Assembly (NCBI GenBank): GCA_937973635.1
Contig: CALJJZ010000017.1
Coordinates: forward strand, 130,064 to 194,063
DNA from: an uncultured Bacillota bacterium
GTDB lineage: Bacteria; Bacillota; Dethiobacteria; DTU022; UBA8154
Direction of reading: 5' to 3'
Length of the DNA: 64,000 bases
This document shows, in pieces, positions 34,326 through 42,671 of this stretch. Each line of letters begins with the position of its first letter. The stretch's first letter is position 1. The translations under genes and the position numbers were made by a program. The notes below the pieces were generated by a model that was not told where the DNA came from, made no database searches, and saw only the letters and a program-made list of their open reading frames with translations.

Positions 34326-37300
34326 TGCTTCGCGGCGATACCGTTCTGGGATCAGCTCTGCAAGGGTGGCGCTGGCCAGGCCGATCACCGTATCCGCTCC
34401 CCCGTAGTACACAAGGATTTCGTCGTCGTCCTCCAGCACTGCCTTATCCTTTGCCGGCACGGCGCCGCAGGTGAAGACCACGTTGGGCACCCAGCTCTCA
34501 CCGGATATCCCTACTTCGTAAGAGTGTTCCGGCTCCAGGATGGGGTTGGGCGAGCGGTAGAGGAGACGGGCCGGGTCATCCAGCGCTGTTAAAAAAACAC
34601 CCAGGCAGTAGCGGAATCTGAAGTCCACACCGTGGTAGATGTTAAGCCAGCCGTACTTCGTCTTTAGGGGCTGGGCGCCGGCGCCAATTTTAAGGGCGTC
34701 CCACATGGCGCCCGAACGGGTGCCGAAGACGATGCGGTGGTTTTCCCGTGGCCAGGGTGTGTCGAAGGTATCGGCATAGGTTACCCAGATGCTGGGGGAG
34801 ATGCGGTGGTACATAGCCAGCTTCCCCTGAAAGCGTTCGGGGAAGAGGACAGCGTCTTTGTTGGGAAAACCGGGGAAGACCAGCCCGTGGCGGTGCCAGT
34901 GCTGCCAGCGCCGGTTTAAAAGATCGTCCTTGGCGATAGAGGCGAGGGCGATCTGGGGCACGATCCCGTCATAGGCGGTATAGAGCATATATATACGCCC
35001 TTCTATTTCCATGAGGCGAGGGTCCTCGCAGCCCATTTTTTCGCTTTTGTCCTCCGGCACAAAGACGGGTTCAGGCAGCCGCTCGTCGATGTGTATCCCG
35101 TCAAGGGTAAGGGCGAGGCCGATGCGGGAGATGCGGTCGTCTCCCACCGCCCGGTAAAAGATGTGTACGGCCCCGTCTACCCGGATGGCACCGCAGTTTA
35201 ACACGTACTTGTTTTCCCAGCTGTGCTCGCTGACAGGGGAGAGGAGGGGGTTAAACTCGGAACGGCGGAGGGTGCCTGCCGGCGGCTGCTCCCGTTCCAG
35301 CTTCTGTTCCAGGACCACATCCTTACATTCCGGCGGGACATTAAGCAGGGCCACAGACAGGTCTTCTGACTCCCGCCCTTTGCCCACCAGCTCGATAATA
35401 CGCTGGAAAACTTCCTCCCTGTTGCCGCCTACCGCTTCATAACAGCGGAAAAAGAGCTCGCTATTAAACCAGCGCCGCTCGATCATCAAAGACAGGGGCG
35501 TAGGTAAGCCTTTGCCTCCTTTAAAGCTGTAGCTGGCCCAGCTCCAAATACAACAGGTTACAAAGACGCCGTCGGGCAAGGTAATCCCCAGGTGGTAGAC
35601 ATCGGCCAGCTTTTTCATCCGTGCCAGCACGTCTTTTAGCTCCACCTCCTTGCCCCCTGTGTAGCCGGCAGCGATCTGGCGCAGGCGATCCCGCAGTATC
35701 TGCTGTTGACGGTTTTCAAAGATGCTGTGGGCGGAGAAGCTGCTCATCCCCCAGTGTCCCTCGATGGAATTTATTACCATGTTGCCGAAGTCTTTTTCTT
35801 TGCTGGCGAAAAACTGCCAAACGCGGCCAAACTCCTCTGCATCGATAATGCTCTTTAGTATAGTGGTAAAGAGGCGGATTTTGGGAAAACGGCCACCGCT
35901 TTCCCAGCGCAGGTTGCTGGAGACGATGCGGCTGGCCAGGTAGTTGAGGGAAGGAGCCTCTTTTATGACGGAGAGGGAGGGAAAGTCCAGGTAATTGACA
36001 ACAAGGGGCTTTATGGGGGATAGGCTAAAATCCTGGGGCCGCAGGTTTTGGCGCAGCCAGTTATTGTTGCGGGCCGAGTATTTGGTTTCCTCTGTCCAGG
36101 CGGTCAGGGCAAGGATATCCAGGGGATCGTGTTCCTGCAGCAGGTCAGCGGTATCCCGGTAACCCCACAGGGTGATGAGGTTGCGGGGCGGGTGTTCCTG
36201 TAAGAGCTTGGCCGCCACCTCCCCCTTCAGGGAAAAGCTCTTAGGCGCAGGCAGCATGTTGAAGATATTAGTTATAATCTGTTCGATCCCTTCCACCGTG
36301 TGGAAGTCGCCGGGCAAAAGTTCGTCCAGATCCCATTCAAACTGCTGCATGAGACGCTGCAGGGCTGTGCCGATCTTTGTGCTTCCGTCCTGCAGGGAGA
36401 GCCCAAACTCCTGCCCGATAAACTGCCGGAAATCCTCGTTGTATTCCTTGAGCAGCTGTTCGTAAATCCCGGCGACGTGGGCCGTTTTGCCGAAACGGGA
36501 ACGGACAACGTGGGGAAGCACGATGGGCACGCCTGGTATGTACTCCCAGTAGGCGATCTCTGGCAGGAATGGTTGCGACGCCTGGTGCTGGTAGCTCCAT
36601 TTTTCTTCAAACAGCTGCCTGCGGGAAAAGAAAGCATCGACCTGTTTGTCCAGGGCGGCGCGGGCGTGGAAGGGGCAGATCGTTTTCTTTTGCACAGGCA
36701 CAGATAGGGCACACCCTTCATAATGAGATACCTCGTTGATAAACCCGGCGATGCGCCCTTCAAAGAGGGGGGCCAGGCTGCGGACCATATCCTCTTTTTG
36801 CAGGCCGGGGAAATAATGGTAGGCGATAAGGCAGTTGTAGACAACGCGGGACCAAAGGGTATCGGAGAAGGCGAAATCGTCCTCGTTTAGAGAAATGATT
36901 TCCTGCAGCTGTACAGCGATCTCTTCCGGAAAAATACGGGACCAGATGGCTTCATAATAGCGGTTGTACCCGCGGCGGAAGTTGTCAATGAAGGGCCGCC
37001 GGTCCGGCGCTGTTACCTCTGCCAGGAAGGTATCCCGGGGGCCGAAAATAAGGGGGGAACGGAGTGTTGCTGGCCTTCCTCTCCATACTTCCTGTGTTTC
37101 GCCGATAAACTGGAAAATTAGCTCGGCGATCTGCACAAAAATGTTGCCCAAGCTTACAGGGAGGGATACCTTGGGCTTGTGTCCCAGGTATACCTCTGCA
37201 ATCTCTCCCCTGTGGTGGAGTAGCGTATAAAGGAGAAGGGAGGCGTCGATGGCGTACTCAGTAATATGTTCACCCAGCCTGATGAAGTCTGCCAGAAAAC

Positions 37301-37913
37301 CAGGGATCAGCTTGCTGGAGACAGCCAGATTGGCGCCTACGCAGCCCTGCAGATCTACCCCGTAAAAGGAGGCGAGGAGAGGGAAGTAAAAATGTTCGGC
37401 GATGGCATTGCCCAAGAGGGAGTGCTTTAGGCGGGGCAGGACGAAGGAGGCCTGCTCTTGCAGGATCGGCTGGTACAGGAGCTTTATCCAGTCGGGGGTG
37501 GGCCCCGGTTCGTTCCTGCGCTTGGCCTCCAGCATAAGATCCGGCTCCAGGACGACGAGGTCGGCATCCAAGGCCAGAGTCAAATCCATAAGGCCGCGCA
37601 TGGACCAGCCCCGTCCCCACAACTTTTTCGTGAGGAAGCTGAAATTAATTATATTTTGCTTTGTCTGGCTGAACGGTTTTAGGGTCTGCTGCACGGAGCG
37701 GGCAAAGGGGTTGATCGGGCAGATAATGGCCCATCTCAAATCAGGGAAAAAGGTCTCCAAGCCTTTCTGCACTGCCTGGAGGACATAGGCAGCTTCTTCT
37801 GTGTCGCGCTGGAAAGGGACGCCGACAACGAGATCTGCTTTTCCCAATCCCTTTGCCCGGTTCAGGGCGGGGGCTAGGCTTTTTTTATACAGAGTTTCCA
37901 GCGCATTATCCAT
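34323..37913 (-). CDS. Fusion of a GT-A glycosyltransferase-like domain with a C-terminal GH130 domain
   Basis: 1196 residues. Residues about 1-300 look like a retaining GT-A enzyme of the glucosyl/mannosyl-3-phosphoglycerate synthase type: DLVVGVPFQRDTEEAAYVL, the DxD-like LDADLVVLEPDL, TPDWIKLLYQPIL and YGVDLQGCVGANLAVSSKL. About 300-850 is a long helical region I cannot assign. About 855-1196 is a GH130 propeller with GCEDPRLME (catalytic Asp), VLFPERFQGKLAM, LKIGAGAQPLKT, WLNIYHGV and VVFTCGAVPA. No signal peptide, so cytosolic. ATG 37913 lies six bases after GGAGGAG. It may make and phosphorolyse a glycosylated solute or polysaccharide; the substrate is not known. Confidence 0.82.
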   Translation of the reverse strand: MDNALETLYKKSLAPALNRAKGLGKADLVVGVPFQRDTEEAAYVLQAVQKGLETFFPDLRWAIICPINPFARSVQQTLKPFSQTKQNIINFSFLTKKLWGRGWSMRGLMDLTLALDADLVVLEPDLMLEAKRRNEPGPTPDWIKLLYQPILQEQASFVLPRLKHSLLGNAIAEHFYFPLLASFYGVDLQGCVGANLAVSSKLIPGFLADFIRLGEHITEYAIDASLLLYTLLHHRGEIAEVYLGHKPKVSLPVSLGNIFVQIAELIFQFIGETQEVWRGRPATLRSPLIFGPRDTFLAEVTAPDRRPFIDNFRRGYNRYYEAIWSRIFPEEIAVQLQEIISLNEDDFAFSDTLWSRVVYNCLIAYHYFPGLQKEDMVRSLAPLFEGRIAGFINEVSHYEGCALSVPVQKKTICPFHARAALDKQVDAFFSRRQLFEEKWSYQHQASQPFLPEIAYWEYIPGVPIVLPHVVRSRFGKTAHVAGIYEQLLKEYNEDFRQFIGQEFGLSLQDGSTKIGTALQRLMQQFEWDLDELLPGDFHTVEGIEQIITNIFNMLPAPKSFSLKGEVAAKLLQEHPPRNLITLWGYRDTADLLQEHDPLDILALTAWTEETKYSARNNNWLRQNLRPQDFSLSPIKPLVVNYLDFPSLSVIKEAPSLNYLASRIVSSNLRWESGGRFPKIRLFTTILKSIIDAEEFGRVWQFFASKEKDFGNMVINSIEGHWGMSSFSAHSIFENRQQQILRDRLRQIAAGYTGGKEVELKDVLARMKKLADVYHLGITLPDGVFVTCCIWSWASYSFKGGKGLPTPLSLMIERRWFNSELFFRCYEAVGGNREEVFQRIIELVGKGRESEDLSVALLNVPPECKDVVLEQKLEREQPPAGTLRRSEFNPLLSPVSEHSWENKYVLNCGAIRVDGAVHIFYRAVGDDRISRIGLALTLDGIHIDERLPEPVFVPEDKSEKMGCEDPRLMEIEGRIYMLYTAYDGIVPQIALASIAKDDLLNRRWQHWHRHGLVFPGFPNKDAVLFPERFQGKLAMYHRISPSIWVTYADTFDTPWPRENHRIVFGTRSGAMWDALKIGAGAQPLKTKYGWLNIYHGVDFRFRYCLGVFLTALDDPARLLYRSPNPILEPEHSYEVGISGESWVPNVVFTCGAVPAKDKAVLEDDDEILVYYGGADTVIGLASATLAELIPERYRREA

Positions 37914-37990
37914 AGGTATCTCCTCCACTAAAAAAGATTATTGTTAAATAATATTCTACTTGTTGCGTCCCTTTCCTTTTAATTAAGCCC

Positions 37991-38092
37991 CCCAAATTAT
38001 TTTCTTTTAAGGATCCTTCCCTGATGTTATAATATGGAGGTACTAGCGGACTAGCATAGTTGACTGGTAATAAAGGGCAAAAGGTGAGTTTG
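37991..38092 (+). repeat. Second copy of the GH130 promoter region
   Basis: Matches 13287-13387 with scattered differences and keeps the extended -10 TGTTATAAT (38025-38033) and the AAAAGGTG ribosome site. Here it leads into a GH130 scar and so may drive only a short non-coding transcript, or the acyl-CoA ligase gene 380 bases further on. Confidence 0.85.
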
Positions 38093-38228
38093 ATGTCCTG
38101 CCAGCTGGTAAAACGCTACGCTAAAAACCTTATCTTGATGCGGGGCCTGTCTCCTATCCTGTGGCTACGATCCATAATATTGCCCTGGCCCGCACAGCGG
38201 CCCCCTTTATAGCGACTGGTGAAAAGGC
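38093..38228 (+). pseudogene. Remnant of a second stand-alone GH130 gene
   Basis: Three pieces of the intact GH130 gene remain in order. Bases 38093-38180 match its first 88 bases (13388-13475), 38179-38198 match about 13731-13750, and 38198-38228 match its stop region (about 14308-14336). About 250 and 560 bases are deleted between them. Substitutions remove a usable frame. It faces the intact fusion gene across the duplicated promoter. The next 187 bases (38229-38415) hold only a TTGACA (38316-38321) with a poor -10. Confidence 0.88.
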
Positions 38229-38415
38229 TAGGGCAAAATTGTTCGAGCTGCCTGAAGGAGATTTGCCTAGGAAAGTAGAAATGGAACCTCTGCAATCCCC
38301 CAAAACCTATACAGTTTGACAAAGTGGCATGTAGGAATTAATTTCTCCCTGGAGAATAAAATAAGTGTGCTAAGCGAAGAAGTATTTGCTAGCTGAGCGA
38401 AGGAGGCTGGGTTTC

Positions 38416-40095
38416 TTGGAACAGATTAAAGAGCAGGTATGGGCAGCCAATTACGAAGAAGGAGTTAAAAGAACGCTGCAATATCCTGAAATGAATGTTT
38501 TTCAACTCCTTGAGCGCACTGTGCGCCGCTTTCCACGCCGTGTAGCTACTTCATTTTGGGGCTCTACCATGTCCTACGGCGATCTTTTCGCCTGCGTGAA
38601 TAAATTCGCTGCTGCCCTGGCCAAACTGGGCGTAAAAAAAGGTGACCGGGTAGGGGTTTTCCTCCCCAATTCGCCCCAGGCGGTGATTAGCTTTTATGCG
38701 CTGATGCGCCTGGGTGCTGTCGCCGTAATGATAAACCCCATCAATGTGGAGCAGGAGCTGCGCTTTCTTCTCCGCGATGCGGGCATCAAAGGCTTGATTG
38801 TCCTTGACACCCTCTACCGGCGGGTCATGAATATTAAAGACAAGGTCGAACTGAACAACTTGATTATCACAGCCAACCACGACTTTATGTCTTTTCCCCA
38901 TAATTTTATCTACCGGATCAGGGAACGGAGCAAAGGGCGCGCGCCGGACATTTTACAACGCAAGGGCATCTACTCCTTTATGCGGCTTCTGCGCAGCGCC
39001 CCGGAGGAGCCGCCGGAAGTGAAGATAAACCCCCGGGAGGACCTAGCTATCCTCCAGTATACGGGAGGCATAACGGGAACACCGAAAGGGGCCATGTTGA
39101 CCCACGCCAATATGGTAGCCGCGGTGGTACAGTTCCGCGAGTGGTGTTCTGCCATGCAGGACGGGGAAGAGCGGATCATGGGGGTTTTGCCCTTCTCGGC
39201 CATCTATTTCCTCAGCTGCGTCCTTAACTTTGGCATTTATATCGGTGCGACCCTTATCCTGGTACCCCGCTTCCATGTCGATACGGTCTTAAAGCTCATC
39301 GCCAAAACCCGGCCTACTTTTTTCCCCGGCGTGCCGACCCATTACGCGGCCTTTAACAATCATCCTGATATTAAGAAGTACGACCTTTCCTCGGTTAAAT
39401 ACTGGACCTCCGGCGGTGCCCCCCTGCCCCTCGATGTCATGGAGCGCTTTGAATACCTCACAGGGGGGCGGATGATCGAAGGGTACGGACTGGCGGAAGC
39501 GGCGCCGACCCACTTTAATCCGGTGCGGGGGCGGAGAAAGGCAGGCAGCATCGGTATGCCCCTGCCCGATACGCGGGCAAAGATTATGGATATGGAGAAC
39601 AAGGACCGGGAACTGGGCATCCACGAAGTGGGCGAGCTGGTCGTCAGCGGCCCCCAGGTGATGAAGGGTTACTGGAACAGGCCCGATGAGACCCAGCTGG
39701 TGCTGAAGGACGGCTGGCTGTATACCGGGGATATTGCGGAGATGGACGAAGACGGGTTTTTCTATATCATCAACAGGAAAAAGGATATAATCATCTCCGG
39801 GGGATACAATATATACCCCCGGGAGGTGGAAGCGGTCCTGCACCGCCATCCCAAAATCAAGGAAGCCATTGTCGTTGGCGTGCCCGACGATTACTACGGC
39901 GAGATTGCCAAGGCATATATCTTCTGTAAAGGCGATAAGCTCATGTTTGAGGACGAGATTATTGATTTTTGCCTAAGCAGGTTGGCCTCCTACAAGATCC
40001 CCAAGGTCTTTGAAATCCGCAAGCTGCCCCGCGGCGACCTGCGGGGCGCGGAACTGCGCCGTTACCTGCTCAGGGAAAGCAGGGAGAAAAAATAA
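38416..40095 (+). CDS. Long-chain acyl-CoA ligase (AMP-forming, FadD-like)
   Basis: 559 residues of the ANL superfamily. It activates a carboxylic acid with ATP to an acyl-AMP and then acyl-CoA. Seen: the phosphate loop YTGGITGTPKGAMLTHANM, GVPTHYAAF, motif GYGLAEAAPTHFNP, the AMP-binding Asp in LYTGDIAEMDEDGF, and the hinge RKKDIIISGGYNIYPREVE. The usual late catalytic Lys (about ten residues before the end in typical FadD, in PRxxxGK) is not obvious: the C-terminal reads KLPRGDLRGAELRRYLL, with Arg/Ala where PxTxxGKixR is expected. TTG 38416 follows AAGGAGG. Confidence 0.88.
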   Translation: MEQIKEQVWAANYEEGVKRTLQYPEMNVFQLLERTVRRFPRRVATSFWGSTMSYGDLFACVNKFAAALAKLGVKKGDRVGVFLPNSPQAVISFYALMRLGAVAVMINPINVEQELRFLLRDAGIKGLIVLDTLYRRVMNIKDKVELNNLIITANHDFMSFPHNFIYRIRERSKGRAPDILQRKGIYSFMRLLRSAPEEPPEVKINPREDLAILQYTGGITGTPKGAMLTHANMVAAVVQFREWCSAMQDGEERIMGVLPFSAIYFLSCVLNFGIYIGATLILVPRFHVDTVLKLIAKTRPTFFPGVPTHYAAFNNHPDIKKYDLSSVKYWTSGGAPLPLDVMERFEYLTGGRMIEGYGLAEAAPTHFNPVRGRRKAGSIGMPLPDTRAKIMDMENKDRELGIHEVGELVVSGPQVMKGYWNRPDETQLVLKDGWLYTGDIAEMDEDGFFYIINRKKDIIISGGYNIYPREVEAVLHRHPKIKEAIVVGVPDDYYGEIAKAYIFCKGDKLMFEDEIIDFCLSRLASYKIPKVFEIRKLPRGDLRGAELRRYLLRESREKK

Positions 40096-40182
40096 GGGAA
40101 AGAATCCAGGAAGCCATAAACTATAAACTTTTAATGACTGCCGGGTTTTTCAACACCTGGTTTTTTAAGGGGTGACTTCTCC

Positions 40183-41010
40183 ATGAGCCTTGTCCTGGCA
40201 GCGGTTATGCCCCACCCGCCCCTGCTGATCCCGGAGGTGGGGAGGGCCGACCTGGGAAAAGTTAAAAATACGCAGGCAGCGATGCGGGAAGCGTCCCGGC
40301 AGATCGCCGCCGTGCAGCCGGAAACAATCGTGATGATCACGCCCCATGGCCCGGTGTTGCGCGATACCCCCGTGCTCATGGCCGGTGAGGAGATGCAGGG
40401 TAATTTTGGCGCTTTCGGTGTCCCCCAGGTAAGGTTAAAAGCCCGTATCGACGGTGAACTGGCCGGGAACGTGGCCCTGGCGGCGCGAGAGAAGGGGATA
40501 GGCGTCGTCATGCAAAACAGCGCCTTGGATATGCTGGACCACGGCGCCAGCGTACCCCTTTATTACCTGCAGGAGGCCGGTACCGGGCGGCAGTGCCTGG
40601 TGATAACCTTTGCTTTCCTTTCCTACCGGGAACTGTACCGCTTTGGCGAAGCCATACAGGAAGCCGTCCGCGTGACCGGGCGCCGTGCTGTGGTCGTGGC
40701 CAGCGGCGACCTCTCCCACCGCCTTATTCCCGGCGGGCCGGCGGGTTTTAACCCCCGGGGCCGCGAATTTGATGAGCTGCTGGTGGAGCACCTGCGGTAC
40801 TACCGCGTGGAGGAGATCCTGGGCATGGACCAAAAACTTGTCTCAGCCGCGGGGGAGTGCGGACTCCGTTCTATCGCCATCATGCTGGGCTCGCTGACCG
40901 GTATGGCTGTAGAGCCCCGGATCCTCTCCTACGAAGGGCCCTTTGGTGTGGGTTACCTGGTGGCGCTCTTTATCCCGCAGGCAAAGGAGCATAAAAGCCA
41001 TGGATACTGA
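40183..41010 (+). CDS. AmmeMemoRadiSam system protein B (Memo/LigB-like)
   Basis: 275 residues with the fold of Memo and class III extradiol dioxygenases. Candidate metal ligands are the His residues in VMPHPPLLIPEVG, MITPHGPVL and DLSHRLIPGG. The family is found across bacteria and archaea as a partner of AMMECR1 and a radical SAM protein, and its biochemical role is unsettled. Human Memo is an iron-copper redox protein. The start ATG 40183 follows AAGGGGTGA. The next gene overlaps its end by 11 bases. Confidence 0.9.
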   Translation: MSLVLAAVMPHPPLLIPEVGRADLGKVKNTQAAMREASRQIAAVQPETIVMITPHGPVLRDTPVLMAGEEMQGNFGAFGVPQVRLKARIDGELAGNVALAAREKGIGVVMQNSALDMLDHGASVPLYYLQEAGTGRQCLVITFAFLSYRELYRFGEAIQEAVRVTGRRAVVVASGDLSHRLIPGGPAGFNPRGREFDELLVEHLRYYRVEEILGMDQKLVSAAGECGLRSIAIMLGSLTGMAVEPRILSYEGPFGVGYLVALFIPQAKEHKSHGY

Positions 41011-41554
41011 GAAGAACCGTCAGGCGAAGGGCCATAAACATAAAGAAAAAAGCATTTATACCCAGCTGGCCCGCCGCTCCCTGGAAAACTATTTCCAGAA
41101 GCGCGGACCGACGCAGCTGCCCCAGGAGCTGCCTGCCGATCTGGCCCGGCCCGGCGCCGCTTTTGTCTCCCTTAAAAAAAAGGGCGCCCTGCGCGGCTGT
41201 ATCGGCACGGTCCGGCCGCAGCAAGAAAACCTTGCCGCGGAGATAGCTGTAAACGCCCTCAGCGCTGCCCTGCAGGACCCCCGTTTCCCGCCTGTTGGCG
41301 CGGACGAGCTGGAGGAGCTGGAGATCAGCGTGGACGTCCTCGGCGAGCCGGAGCCGGTAACAGACCCTTCCAGCCTTGATCCCCGCCGCTATGGTGTGAT
41401 CGTCCGGGCAAAGGGACGCAGCGGGCTGCTGCTCCCCGACCTGGAAGGGGTGGATACGGTGGAGCAGCAGCTGGAGATTGCCCGCCGCAAAGCCGGTATC
41501 CTGCCGCACGAAGCGGTGGAGATTTATCGCTTTGAAGTAAAAAGGTATCATTAA
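41000..41554 (+). CDS. AmmeMemoRadiSam system protein A (AMMECR1 domain)
   Basis: 184 residues. The AMMECR1 domain is marked by GAAFVSLKKKGALRGCIGT (the LRGCIG motif is the family hallmark), DPRFPPVGADELEELEISVDVLG and GLLLPDLEGVDTVEQQL. An N-terminal Lys/His-rich segment of about 20 residues precedes the domain. ATG 41000 overlaps the end of the Memo-like gene, which is why the longer open frame from 40943 was not used. Function unknown in any organism; it is the second member of the triad. Confidence 0.92.
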   Translation: MDTEKNRQAKGHKHKEKSIYTQLARRSLENYFQKRGPTQLPQELPADLARPGAAFVSLKKKGALRGCIGTVRPQQENLAAEIAVNALSAALQDPRFPPVGADELEELEISVDVLGEPEPVTDPSSLDPRRYGVIVRAKGRSGLLLPDLEGVDTVEQQLEIARRKAGILPHEAVEIYRFEVKRYH

Positions 41555-41614
41555 TGACAGAACTTAGAAGTCGAGCCGGCAGTCAGCAGCAAAACGCAAG
41601 GAGTTCATTGATAT

Positions 41615-42646
41615 ATGCGCGAAGCCCTTTACTATCGCGTGGAAGACGGAGAAAAGCCCCTCGTCTGCTGTGAGCTTTGCCCCCGGGAATGCCGCCTTGA
41701 GGAGGGGCAGGCCGGTGCCTGCGCTGTGCGCCAGGCCAGGGGCGGGTGCCTGTACGCCCTGAACTACAACCGCTGTGCCTCCCTGGCCGTAGACCCCATC
41801 GAAAAAAAACCCCTCTACCATTTTTATCCCGGCTGGGAGATCCTCTCTGTGGGCACCTTCGGCTGTAACCTGCACTGTGCCTTTTGTCAGAACTGGTCTC
41901 TGGCCCGCGGCACAGGGCAGGGTGCCGGGCAGCTCGACGCGCAGGGTCTGCTCAGGATCCTGCAGAGCCGCCCGCCCCGGGAACAGCTGGGCGTCGCTTA
42001 TACGTATAATGAACCCTCTGTCTGGTACGAATTTGTCCTTGAGACCTCCAGGCTCCTCCACGGCAGCGGCTATAAAAACGTGCTTGTGACCAACGGCATG
42101 CTCAGCCCGGCGCCGCTGGCGGAACTTTTACCCTTTGTCCATGCCATGAATATCGATGTCAAGGCTTTCAAGGACGAGTTTTACCGCCGCTACTGCCGCG
42201 CTCCCGCCGGCAGGGGCCTCTCCACGGTGCTGGGAACCGTGGAAAAGGCGCTGCGGCACTGCCATGTTGAGCTCACCTACCTGATCATCACCTCTCTAAA
42301 TGACAGCAGGGAGGAGATCGGCTCCTTTGTCTCTTGGGTCGCCGCCCTGGACAGGGAGATTCCGGTACACTTCAGCCGTTATTACCCCCAGCATCGCCTA
42401 GAGTTGCCTCCTACCCCGGTGGCGACCATGGAGCAGACCTGGGAGACGGCGCGGGAGAAATTATCCTATGTTTACCTAGGCAACCTGCCGGACGCGCGGC
42501 GCAGCAGCACTTTCTGCCCCTCCTGTTCCCGTTTGCTCATCGAACGTTACGGTTACAGCATAAAAAACCGCGGCCTTGAGCAGAAGAAGTGCCGTGCCTG
42601 TGGTTATACAATCCGTTTAACAGGGCATATTTATGGAGAGGAGTGA
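41615..42646 (+). CDS. AmmeMemoRadiSam system radical SAM enzyme
   Basis: 343 residues. The radical SAM motif is GTFGCNLHCAFCQNW (CxxxCxxC). It is preceded by an N-terminal Cys group (CCELCPRECRLEEGQAGAC) and followed by a C-terminal zinc-ribbon-like set (CPSCSRLLIERYGY, CRACGYTI). The relatedness is to pyruvate formate-lyase-activating enzymes, but the substrate is unknown. It may act on a protein or metabolite with the Memo and AMMECR1 proteins. It starts 60 bases after the AMMECR1 gene. Confidence 0.92.
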   Translation: MREALYYRVEDGEKPLVCCELCPRECRLEEGQAGACAVRQARGGCLYALNYNRCASLAVDPIEKKPLYHFYPGWEILSVGTFGCNLHCAFCQNWSLARGTGQGAGQLDAQGLLRILQSRPPREQLGVAYTYNEPSVWYEFVLETSRLLHGSGYKNVLVTNGMLSPAPLAELLPFVHAMNIDVKAFKDEFYRRYCRAPAGRGLSTVLGTVEKALRHCHVELTYLIITSLNDSREEIGSFVSWVAALDREIPVHFSRYYPQHRLELPPTPVATMEQTWETAREKLSYVYLGNLPDARRSSTFCPSCSRLLIERYGYSIKNRGLEQKKCRACGYTIRLTGHIYGEE

Positions 42647-42654
42647 ATAGGGAC

Positions 42655-42671
42655 AGGAGGCTTTAACCATA
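42655..42671 (+). promoter_or_regulatory. Ribosome site with a probable AUA start codon
   Basis: AGGAGG (42655-42660) is followed eight bases later by ATA (42669). The reading frame is closed upstream by TAG at 42648. It has no ATG, GTG or TTG between that stop and the GTG at 42756, which lies inside the first conserved membrane segment. Confidence 0.6.
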
